Assembly (NCBI GenBank): GCA_035500455.1
Contig: DATJXG010000362.1
Span: forward strand, 1 to 11,493
Length of the DNA stretch: 11,493 bases
Direction: 5' to 3'
From: DATJXG01 sp035500455
GTDB lineage: Bacteria; Acidobacteriota; Terriglobia; Terriglobales; Acidobacteriaceae
The notes beneath the pieces are model-generated. The model saw only the letters and a program-made list of their open reading frames with translations, was not told the DNA's origin and did not search any database. Both the position numbers and the translations under genes were made by a program. Shown in pieces: positions 1 to 5,829 of this stretch (positions within the stretch are counted from its first letter, which is position 1; the number at the start of each line of letters is the position of its first letter).

Positions 1-573
1 CGCGCCCGGGTGCAGAGCGGGCGCTTCCTGCGCGCTTTCCGCAAAGCTCAGCGCCTGCAGGATATCGCCGCCGTGGCCGAGCAGTTCCGTCCCAGCCCGC
101 TGGTGGGGGTATTCGAGGGCGGATTCGAGGAATATCGCCGCCAGGTGGGCAGCGTCGGCTTGCTGCGCAACCCGACCTCAGTGCAGCGGGCGATGCAGAT
201 CGCAGCCTCGGAAGAGCTTACCCGCCTGGAGCGCAACCTCACCTGGCTGGCCATCACCGGAGCGGTTACCCCGTTTATCGGCCTGTTTGGCACCGTGTGG
301 GGCATCATCGACGCGTTTCACGGCCTGGGAACGGCGGGCGCGGCGACCCTGCGGGCTGTGGCTCCCGGCATTTCGGAAGCCCTGATTACGACCGCGGCCG
401 GGCTGGTCGCCGCCATTCCCGCGGTAATCGCCTACAACCTGATCGGCGGCTCCATTCGCGAATTTGCTTCGCGCGGCGATGACTTCGCCCTCGAAATGCT
501 GAACGCGGTGGAGCGCCAGCAACCGCAACCCGCCGCGCATCGCGTGGCCGAAGCGCCCGAGGTAAGGCGGTAA
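1..573 (+). CDS. tolQ: TolQ, Tol-Pal proton channel subunit (5' truncated by window edge)
   Basis: This is an inner-membrane proton-channel subunit of the TolQ/ExbB/MotA family, which with TolR uses the proton motive force to drive the TolA-Pal system during envelope constriction. The frame is open from base 1, so the start lies upstream. The 190 visible residues compare with about 230 for whole TolQ, so roughly the first 40, including the first membrane helix, are missing. A GTG at 10 is in frame but falls inside the conserved cytoplasmic region and is not a likely start. The two remaining helices are clear: one around GAVTPFIGLFGTVWGIIDAF, and one around ISEALITTAAGLVAAIPAVI with the family's SEAL/TAAGL motif. 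Its stop overlaps the tolR start by one base (TAATG), so the two are probably translationally coupled. TolQ is preferred to ExbB because tolB and pal follow; the call is secure. Confidence 0.93.
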   Translation, partial: RARVQSGRFLRAFRKAQRLQDIAAVAEQFRPSPLVGVFEGGFEEYRRQVGSVGLLRNPTSVQRAMQIAASEELTRLERNLTWLAITGAVTPFIGLFGTVWGIIDAFHGLGTAGAATLRAVAPGISEALITTAAGLVAAIPAVIAYNLIGGSIREFASRGDDFALEMLNAVERQQPQPAAHRVAEAPEVRR

Positions 574-1001
574 TGGCATTCACCGCGGCCAACGGGCGCA
601 CCCAGACCTCGCTCTCCGATATCAACATCACGCCCCTGGTGGACGTGGTGCTGGTGCTGCTCATCATCTTCATGGTCACGGCGCCGGTGCTGCAGTCCGG
701 GATCGAAGTCAACGTCCCGAAAACCCGCACCGTGAAAGAAATTACTGAAGAGCGGCTGGTCATCACCATCAACAAGGAACAGCGGGTTTTTCTGGGAAAT
801 GACGCGGTAAACATCAACGAAATCGCCGCTAAACTGCATCAAAAGATCAGGGATCCGCAGCATCAGTCGATTTACGTGCGCGCCGACGAGGATGTCCCGT
901 TCGGCGCTTTTGCCACGGTGATGGATGCGGTGAAGCAATCCGGCATCTCGAACGTCAGCATCGTCACCCAACCGCTGAACAGCAATGGCAGCCAGCGCTG
1001 A
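573..1001 (+). CDS. tolR: TolR, ExbD/TolR-family motor protein
   Basis: TolR is the single-pass partner of TolQ, with a short cytoplasmic N-terminus, one membrane helix and a periplasmic domain that contacts peptidoglycan. At 142 residues it has the usual length. The helix begins with DINITPLVDVVLVLLIIFMV. Asp24 in PLVDVV matches the essential proton-carrying aspartate of the family (Asp23 in E. coli TolR). The periplasmic domain follows from about residue 45, with the typical IYVRADEDVPFGAFATVMDA segment near residue 110. The ATG at 573 overlaps the tolQ stop, and GAGGTAAGG (559-567) lies just upstream as a ribosome binding site. The gene's end overlaps the next start by 17 bases. An ExbD role cannot be excluded by sequence alone, but the neighbours decide for TolR. 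Confidence 0.94.
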   Translation: MAFTAANGRTQTSLSDINITPLVDVVLVLLIIFMVTAPVLQSGIEVNVPKTRTVKEITEERLVITINKEQRVFLGNDAVNINEIAAKLHQKIRDPQHQSIYVRADEDVPFGAFATVMDAVKQSGISNVSIVTQPLNSNGSQR

Positions 1002-1779
1002 AATCTTTTTTGAACACGATTCCTGGGGCCGCAACCTGGCATGGTCGCTCGTGCTGCATGTTGCGGTCACGGGGGGAATTCTGCTCTACGTTGTGATCGC
1101 TCCGGCCGGTGGCGGCTCCAACTGGGGCGCGGGCGGGGGCGGAGATGCCATCGGGGTAACCCTGGCGAGCACGGTGCCGCTGCCGGCCAAGGAAGCGCCG
1201 GAGCAGAACGTGCTGGCCAACGAGTCCAAGGGACTGTCGCAGTCGCAGCCCCAGCCGAAAGAAGAGGAGAAGGCGCCCGAGGCGATACCGATCCCGGAGA
1301 AAGAGACCAAGAAAAAACCCAAGCCGGCGATCAGCGCCAGCAAACGCAAACCCGAGCCGCAACCCGTAGAAGAGGCCAACAACGTGGTTCCCTTCGGCCA
1401 GGGCGGCCCGGTGAGTGGGCCATACGGTACCTTCAGCGCCGCCGGCGCCAAGGGCGGATTCGGCTTCACCGGCGGCGGGGGTGATTTCGGCACTCGCTAC
1501 GCCTGGTATGTGCGGGTAGTGCAGCAGAAAGTTTCTGAGAATTGGCTGAAGTACGAAGTGGATCCCTCGATCACCGACGCGCAGCGTGTATATGTGACCT
1601 TCGACGTGATGCGCGACGGCCATCCTGCCAATGTGCAGGTAGAGCAGTCGAGCGGGGTTCCATCGCTCGATCAATCGGCGGTACGGGCGATTCAGCGTAT
1701 TGATACTTTTGGTCCCCTCCCGTCCGATTATTCGGGAAACAAGGTTTCGGTTGAGTTTTGGTTCGATTACAAGAGATAG
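985..1779 (+). CDS. tolA: TolA/TonB-type periplasm-spanning energy transducer
   Basis: This 264-residue protein occupies the TolA position and should link the TolQR motor to TolB/Pal across the periplasm. One membrane helix lies at about residues 18-39 and carries the S-x-x-x-H pattern (Ser21, His25, in SLVLHVAV) that TonB and TolA use to couple to the motor. The middle is low complexity: Glu/Lys/Pro-rich at about 85-130, then Gly-rich at about 135-170. A TonB-like C-terminal domain follows from YAWYVRVVQQKVSENWLKY (about residue 171) to the end, with FDVMRDG and the VPSLDQSAVRAIQ helix. The long alanine-rich helix of E. coli TolA (about 420 residues) is absent, so many pipelines would call it simply TonB family protein. 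No clear Shine-Dalgarno precedes the ATG, which lies 17 bases inside tolR; reinitiation is likely. A heptamer repeat follows the stop. Confidence 0.85.
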   Translation: MAASAEIFFEHDSWGRNLAWSLVLHVAVTGGILLYVVIAPAGGGSNWGAGGGGDAIGVTLASTVPLPAKEAPEQNVLANESKGLSQSQPQPKEEEKAPEAIPIPEKETKKKPKPAISASKRKPEPQPVEEANNVVPFGQGGPVSGPYGTFSAAGAKGGFGFTGGGGDFGTRYAWYVRVVQQKVSENWLKYEVDPSITDAQRVYVTFDVMRDGHPANVQVEQSSGVPSLDQSAVRAIQRIDTFGPLPSDYSGNKVSVEFWFDYKR

Positions 1780-1780
1780 G

Positions 1781-1822
1781 TAGCTGCTAGCTCCTGGCTT
1801 CTAGCTCCTGGCTACCAGCTTG
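1781..1822. repeat. Heptamer array A, six 7-base units (YRGYTNN)
   Basis: Six contiguous 7-base units begin one base after the TolA/TonB stop codon: TAGCTGC, TAGCTCC, TGGCTTC, TAGCTCC, TGGCTAC and CAGCTTG. The first five bases follow YRGYT and the last two vary. The exact period of 7 and the loose agreement with the arrays at 5146-5179 and 8617-8652 suggest one repeat class. The periodicity is read directly from the sequence; its function, if any, is unknown. Confidence 0.75.
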
Positions 1823-1854
1823 AAAACGGAAAGTTAGATCGACCTTAAAGTTCT

Positions 1855-1884
1855 TGTCATTCCGAGCGAAGCGAGGAATCTGCA
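1855..1884. repeat. Intergenic FRAKRG-type repeat
   Basis: The segment TGTCATTCCGAGCGAAGCGA followed by GGAATCTGCA has inverted ends (ATTCC at 1859-1863, GGAAT at 1875-1879) around an 11-base centre. I recognise it as a widely dispersed intergenic repeat that, in one frame, reads SFRAKRGIC, a peptide often seen at mispredicted protein starts. Here it sits about 40 bases before the true tolB start, in frame with it. Only one copy is in this window, so the repeat call rests on recognition and on the internal symmetry. Confidence 0.55.
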
Positions 1885-1925
1885 GTTTGTCGAAGACATT
1901 ACAACCCGGACGAAATACTGGCATC

Positions 1926-3266
1926 GTGAAACGCTATTTGCTCGCACTCAGCGCTCTGCTCGGTTTAGCTTCAGCACTCGCGCCGGCTGCCTTTGCGCAA
2001 GACGATTGGATCCGCACCGGCACCGGCCTGGGCGTGGAAAAGATCCGCATCGCCGTTTCCGATTTCAAAGCCTCCAATCAGGACCCCAAGAACGCCGCGC
2101 TGCTCAAGGAATTCAACGATACCTTGTGGTATGACCTGGACAACGCCGGCATCTTCGACATGGTGTCGAAGAGCTTCTATCCCCTCGGCGAAGTCGGCTC
2201 GCCGGCCGACGTGAAGTTCGATGCCTGGAGCGCCCCTCCGCCGAACGCCGCCATGCTGGCCTTCGGCAACCTGGGTGTCTCCGGCGCCAACCAGACGGTG
2301 CAGGGCTGGCTCTACGACGTAAAGAATGCCACCCAGCCGCAGGTGCTGGGCAAGCAATATACCGACGCCGCCACTGAACAGGGCGCGCGCAGCATCGCCC
2401 ACAAATTTGCCGACGAAATCATCATGCGGCTGGGTGGCGGCGTGAACGGCATCGCCGAGACCAAGATCTATTTCGTCAGCTCGCGCAGCGGGCACAAGGA
2501 AATCTGGGGCATGGACTACGACGGGGCCAACCAGCACGCCCTTACTCATATGGATTCCATCGCTCTCTCACCCCACATTTCGCCCGATGGTTCGCGGCTC
2601 GCTTTCAGCGCTCTCACCGGCGGCAGCTGGTCGATCATGATGTACTCCCTCGATCTCAACCGGCTGGTGACGTTCCCGAGGTACGGGGGCACGAACCTCT
2701 CGCCGGCCTGGGCCCCGGATGGCACCAAGCTGGCGTTTTCCTCTTCGCGCGGCGGCAATCCGGATATTTACGTCTCCGATATCGCGGGCGCCGGACTGCA
2801 CCGGCTTACCGACTCCAAAGGTCCGGACGTTTCCCCGGCCTGGAACCGCAAGACGGGCGCGCAGATTGCCTGGGTCAGCGGCCGCACTGGGCTGCCGCAG
2901 ATTTACACCATGGATGCGGACGGCGCCAACGTGCAGCGCCTCACCGATGAAGGCTACGCAGTTTCTCCGGCCTGGTCGCCTAACGGCCAATTCCTGGTTT
3001 TCTCCTGGATTCGGCACTACGGTCCGGGGGCACCCGGCGGCGAAGACCTCTACCTGATGGATCTGGCCAGCAAGCGCTGGGTGCAGCTCACCCACGACGG
3101 CGGCCGCAACGATTTTCCCTGCTGGTCTCCGGATGGGCGGCACATCATATTCCAATCCACTCGCAGCGGAAGCGAGCAGATCTGGACCATGCTGGCGGAT
3201 GGGACCAATCAGAAACAACTGACCACGGCAGGAAAGAATTCCCAGCCCAACTGGAGCTGGAAATAG
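1926..3266 (+). CDS. tolB: TolB, periplasmic beta-propeller of the Tol-Pal system
   Basis: TolB is the periplasmic protein that binds Pal and the TolA C-terminus during Tol-Pal cycling. From the GTG at 1926 it has 446 residues, close to the roughly 430 of E. coli TolB, and begins with a good signal peptide (Lys2-Arg3, hydrophobic 4-22, cleavage after AAFA at about residue 24). The TolB N-terminal domain runs to about residue 170. From about 180 come the TolB/PD40 propeller blades, each with an S-P-x-W/I-SPDG-type core: SPHISPDGSRLAFS, SPAWAPDGTKLAFSSSRGG, SPAWSPNGQFLVFSW, FPCWSPDGRHIIFQSTRSG, ending in QPNWSWK. The frame stays open to a TTG at 1854, but those 24 residues are encoded by an intergenic repeat and would bury the signal peptide, so I reject that start. 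No strong Shine-Dalgarno is visible. A 146-base repeat-bearing gap separates it from tolA. Confidence 0.93.
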   Translation: MKRYLLALSALLGLASALAPAAFAQDDWIRTGTGLGVEKIRIAVSDFKASNQDPKNAALLKEFNDTLWYDLDNAGIFDMVSKSFYPLGEVGSPADVKFDAWSAPPPNAAMLAFGNLGVSGANQTVQGWLYDVKNATQPQVLGKQYTDAATEQGARSIAHKFADEIIMRLGGGVNGIAETKIYFVSSRSGHKEIWGMDYDGANQHALTHMDSIALSPHISPDGSRLAFSALTGGSWSIMMYSLDLNRLVTFPRYGGTNLSPAWAPDGTKLAFSSSRGGNPDIYVSDIAGAGLHRLTDSKGPDVSPAWNRKTGAQIAWVSGRTGLPQIYTMDADGANVQRLTDEGYAVSPAWSPNGQFLVFSWIRHYGPGAPGGEDLYLMDLASKRWVQLTHDGGRNDFPCWSPDGRHIIFQSTRSGSEQIWTMLADGTNQKQLTTAGKNSQPNWSWK

Positions 3267-3380
3267 CGCTATCATCTATGGATTCTTATTTTCAAATCAT
3301 TTGCAAGCCGGAAGAGCATGGGAAATCTCCATTTTCGCTCCGGACTCCATACTGCGCCTCGGTCGAGCGCGCGCGACCAC

Positions 3381-3386
3381 AGGAGG
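3381..3386 (+). promoter_or_regulatory. Strong ribosome binding site for pal (AGGAGG)
   Basis: A consensus AGGAGG lies nine bases before the GTG at 3396. It decides the pal start in favour of this GTG over the in-frame ATG at 3318, because only the GTG places a lipoprotein signal at the N-terminus. Confidence 0.85.
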
Positions 3387-3395
3387 AAAATTAAA

Positions 3396-4127
3396 GTGAA
3401 GCAAAAATTGCAGCTGCTTGCCACGATCTCCGCTCTGGCTGCTGTCATGGTGCTGGGAGCATGCCACAAGAAAGTGGCGCCCCCGCCACCCCCACCGCCG
3501 CCCGCGCCTGAGCCGACGGCCTCGCTGACCGCCAGTCCCAACACGATTGACAAAGGTCAGTCCACCACCCTGACCTGGCAGACCACCAATGCCACCGATG
3601 TGAGCATCGAGGGCATCGGCGCCGTGGGCCCGAGCGGTTCGCAGGCGGTAACTCCGGCGGACTCGACTACCTATCACCTGATTGCCAAGGGCGCCGGTGG
3701 GACTCAGGAAGCCACCGCCCGGGTCACGGTGAACGCGCCGCCACCGCCACCGCCGCCACCGCCGGCGGCCATGTCGGAAGAAGACATGTTCGCGCAGAAC
3801 GTGAAGGACATTTACTTCAACTACGACAACTATGACGTCCGTCCCGATCAGCAGGCGGCTCTGCAGTCGGATATCGCCTACCTGAAGGAACATCCGGACG
3901 TTAAGTTCACCATCGAGGGCCACTGCGACGAGCGCGGCTCCACCGAGTACAACCTGGCGTTGGGCGACAACCGCGCCAGCGCCGTCCGCAACGCTCTGAC
4001 TCAGGGCGGCATCTCGGCCGACCGGATTCGGACCATCAGCTACGGCAAGGAACGTCCGTTCTGCACCGAGTCCAACGAAGAATGCTGGCAGCAGAACCGG
4101 CGCGACCATTTCGTGTACATGAAGTGA
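3396..4127 (+). CDS. pal: Pal, peptidoglycan-associated lipoprotein with an Ig-like insert
   Basis: Pal anchors the outer membrane to peptidoglycan and is the end point of the Tol machine. The 243-residue product starts with a lipoprotein signal whose lipobox is LGAC, making Cys23 the lipidated residue. A Pro-8 tract (29-36) follows, then a beta-rich domain at about 42-112 resembling bacterial Ig-like modules (ASPNTIDKGQSTTLTWQT), then a Pro-9 tract (115-123). The OmpA-like domain (about 126-243) contains the peptidoglycan-binding motif EGHCDERG (about 174-181, including Asp178 and Arg180) and NRRDHFVYMK at the end. Cysteines in PFCTESNEECW could pair. E. coli Pal (about 170 residues) has no Ig-like module, so this form is long. 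A consensus AGGAGG supports the GTG start. A strong hairpin lies 11 bases after the stop. Confidence 0.93.
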   Translation: MKQKLQLLATISALAAVMVLGACHKKVAPPPPPPPPAPEPTASLTASPNTIDKGQSTTLTWQTTNATDVSIEGIGAVGPSGSQAVTPADSTTYHLIAKGAGGTQEATARVTVNAPPPPPPPPPAAMSEEDMFAQNVKDIYFNYDNYDVRPDQQAALQSDIAYLKEHPDVKFTIEGHCDERGSTEYNLALGDNRASAVRNALTQGGISADRIRTISYGKERPFCTESNEECWQQNRRDHFVYMK

Positions 4128-4138
4128 GATGGCCTGAA

Positions 4139-4164
4139 GGAGCAGCGGCTTCGGCCGCTGCTCC
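4139..4164 (+). terminator. Perfect 11-bp hairpin with cUUCGg tetraloop after pal
   Basis: GGAGCAGCGGC (4139-4149) pairs perfectly with GCCGCTGCTCC (4154-4164) around a TTCG loop closed by C-G, the exceptionally stable tetraloop type. It lies 11 bases past the pal stop. The bases that follow (CTTCCC) are pyrimidine-rich but not a U run, so this could be a terminator, a partial terminator that lowers cpoB expression, or a 3' end that blocks exonucleases. The structure is certain; its role is inferred. Confidence 0.55.
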
Positions 4165-4313
4165 CTTCCCGCTCTGCGCCACGCATGCTCCGGCCGCAAC
4201 ACTGCGAGACAACTGTGCCCGGAAGGCGCTATCCTGCAAAATAGGTTGTGTTTTGCGGCCCGGATGCGCTGGCACCGGACCGGTTGCATATCTTTGTACC
4301 TAGGACGCTGACT

Positions 4314-5147
4314 ATGAGAACCCATCGCTATTGGATCGCCTCCGCTCTGCTCACCGCCCTTTGCCTGCCCGCAACTCCGGCGTGGGCGGTCAACCGCGAC
4401 ATCGTGCAACTGCAGACTCAGGTGCAATCCCTGCAGGACCAGATGTCGCAGATGAAGCAGTCCTTTGACGAGCGCATGGGGGTGATGAAGAACCTCATCG
4501 AGCAGAACACCGATACCGCCAATAAAGTCGCCACGGCGATTGCCGCCCTGCAGAACACCCTGCAGAAGCAGGAATCAGATTCCGGCTCCAAGGTGGACCA
4601 GCTCTCCGGCCAGATTCAGGCCCTGAACGACACTCTCGACGAACTGAAAGCCCGGCTCGCCAAGGTCAGCAAGCAACTGGAAGATATGCAGGCCGCCCAG
4701 CAGAACCTGGCCGCGCAGCAGACCCAGCAACCCCCACAGGCCCAGGCTCCGCCTCCCGACGTCCTCTACAACAACGCCCTGAGCGACTACAACGCCGGCA
4801 AGAACGATCTGGCGATCCAGGAATTTCACGATTACATCAAGTACTATCCCAACACCGATCTCGCCGGTAACGCCTACTTCTACCTGGCCGACATCGAATA
4901 CCGCCAGGGCAACTTTCAGCAGGCCGCCAAGGACTACGACGAGGTCCTGCAGAACTTCCCCACCGGAAACAAGGCTCCCGCCGCGCAGCTCAAGAAAGGC
5001 TTCTCGCTCATCGAACTCGGGCAGAAAGACGACGGGATCGCGGAACTGCGCCATGTCATCCAGCGTTACCCTCGCTCCAACGAAGCGCTCCAGGCCCGCG
5101 AGCGACTGCGCAAACTGGGTGTTTCGGCCAGCGGCGGCGGCCGGTAA
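4314..5147 (+). CDS. cpoB: CpoB/YbgF, Tol-Pal accessory coiled-coil TPR protein
   Basis: CpoB (formerly YbgF) is a periplasmic protein that in E. coli interacts with TolA and coordinates peptidoglycan synthesis with outer-membrane constriction. This 277-residue product is close to the 263 of E. coli CpoB. It has a signal peptide ending at TPAWA (cleavage near residue 25), a long heptad-rich coiled coil (about 28-145) rich in Gln, Leu and Asp, a Gln/Pro linker (QQPPQAQAPPP), and TPR-type repeats at about 155-265, beginning DVLYNNALSDYNAGKNDLAI and including NAYFYLADIEYRQGNF and AAQLKKGFSLIELGQ. The ATG at 4314 is chosen because it gives the signal peptide and has AGGA eight bases upstream. The frame extends further back without a sensible N-terminus. 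A 186-base gap with a strong hairpin separates it from pal. A heptamer repeat begins at its stop codon. Confidence 0.9.
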   Translation: MRTHRYWIASALLTALCLPATPAWAVNRDIVQLQTQVQSLQDQMSQMKQSFDERMGVMKNLIEQNTDTANKVATAIAALQNTLQKQESDSGSKVDQLSGQIQALNDTLDELKARLAKVSKQLEDMQAAQQNLAAQQTQQPPQAQAPPPDVLYNNALSDYNAGKNDLAIQEFHDYIKYYPNTDLAGNAYFYLADIEYRQGNFQQAAKDYDEVLQNFPTGNKAPAAQLKKGFSLIELGQKDDGIAELRHVIQRYPRSNEALQARERLRKLGVSASGGGR

Positions 5148-5179
5148 CTGAGAACTGGGAACTGCGAACTGACAACTGG
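5146..5179. repeat. Heptamer array B (AACTGNN units)
   Basis: Five 7-base steps run AACTGAG, AACTGGG, AACTGCG, AACTGAC and AACTGG, starting inside the cpoB stop codon. On the other strand the units read CAGTTNN. It matches the array at 8617-8650 at 31 of 34 positions when one of them is reverse-complemented. The array lies in the 111-base gap between the convergent ends of cpoB and the TPR gene. No hairpin terminator for either gene is visible there. Confidence 0.8.
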
Positions 5180-5258
5180 TTTTTACCCAACTATCTTTCG
5201 CACTCGGCATGCCTGCCCTGGCGGCGACCGATATCGCGGCAACTTTATCTGCCTCGTC

Positions 5259-5744
5259 CTAGTTGAACATCGCCCGCAACCGGCGGATGCCCGCCAGCGC
5301 CGTCAGGTAGCGGTGGTCGAGAGCGTAGGCCTGGGCGTAGCACTCCTTGGCCTCCTGCCACTGCCGATTGTGTTCATACACTCGCCCGAGATTGAAGTAC
5401 GGATAGCAGCGCGCCTCATAGCGCGCAGCCTTCATGGCTTTCTTGAACCAGGGGACCGCCTCCACCCACTGCCCTTGTTCAATCAGGTACGCGCCGATAT
5501 CGTTGTAGGGATTGCCGAATTCAGGATCCACTTTGATGGCTTTCAGGCACTCAGCGATGGCGCGCTCATAATCGTGCAGGAAGGAATACGCCCAGCCACG
5601 AAAGGTATAGGCTTCAGCCGTGGGGAAAGTTTCAATGGACCGGGTGTAAAGCTCGATGGCTTCGCGGTACTCGCCGGCCTGTTGCCGCTCGTAGCCCTTC
5701 TGAAAGTATTGCGCGGCGGTTTCGCGCGGATCGGCGTCAGACAT
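5259..5744 (-). CDS. Small TPR-repeat protein, function unknown
   Basis: The 161-residue product is made almost wholly of four tetratricopeptide repeats, at about residues 9-42, 43-76, 77-110 and 111-146. They show the usual G/A-Y/F-A spacing: YFQKGYERQQAGEYREAIEL, FRGWAYSFLHDYERAIAECL, YNDIGAYLIEQGQWVEAVPW and FNLGRVYEHNRQWQEAKECY. TPRs form helical scaffolds for protein binding, so an adaptor role is likely but no partner is evident. There is no signal peptide or membrane segment, so it is probably cytoplasmic. I choose the ATG whose first base is 5744. ATGs at 5759 and 5804 are also in frame, but the extension from 5804 translates the nonamer repeat (LTAKDAKDTEG). It is convergent with cpoB and divergent from the metallopeptidase gene, so it is probably expressed alone. 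Confidence 0.8.
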   Translation of the reverse strand: MSDADPRETAAQYFQKGYERQQAGEYREAIELYTRSIETFPTAEAYTFRGWAYSFLHDYERAIAECLKAIKVDPEFGNPYNDIGAYLIEQGQWVEAVPWFKKAMKAARYEARCYPYFNLGRVYEHNRQWQEAKECYAQAYALDHRYLTALAGIRRLRAMFN

Positions 5745-5762
5745 ACTAGACCAGGTCATTCC

Positions 5763-5793
5763 CTCTGTGTCCTTTGCGTCTTTCGCGGTTAAA
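5763..5793. repeat. Nonamer repeat, copy 1
   Basis: Three 9-base units, CTCTGTGTC, CTTTGCGTC and TTTCGCGGT, are followed by TAAA. The same unit type and TTAA-like ending occur at 7344-7457 and 8453-8539. It sits in the gap between two divergent genes and overlaps the rejected upstream starts of the TPR gene. Confidence 0.65.
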
Positions 5794-5795
5794 GA

Positions 5796-5829
5796 AGTCT
5801 TCACCGCGCAGACGAGGATCCAGGGTTGA
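5796..5829. repeat. Probable DPRLRG-type dispersed repeat
   Basis: Read on the minus strand this stretch encodes LDPRLRGEDFF, and on the plus strand SPRRRGSRV. Both are peptides I recognise as products of a common intergenic palindromic repeat in many bacteria. There is only one copy in the window, so this rests on recognition alone. It supplies the GAGGA (5814-5818) that could serve the TTG start at 5826. Confidence 0.35.

Noticed and set aside
964..1674. A 236-codon minus-strand frame opposite the TolA/TonB gene.
   Set aside because: It lies antisense to a gene with clear domains, has biased Arg/Gly/Leu composition and no recognisable motif; long antisense frames are expected in GC-rich DNA.
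3318..3395. Upstream in-frame ATG for pal at 3318.
   Set aside because: It would place 26 residues before the lipoprotein signal, and the consensus AGGAGG serves the GTG at 3396.
3297..4427. A 376-codon minus-strand frame opposite pal and the start of cpoB.
   Set aside because: It mirrors a well-identified lipoprotein and a structured gap, and its sequence is low-complexity shadow coding.
5763..5793. Short repeats considered as a possible CRISPR array, here and at 7344-7457 and 8453-8539.
   Set aside because: Units are 7 or 9 bases, contiguous and without unique spacers, and no cas gene is nearby.
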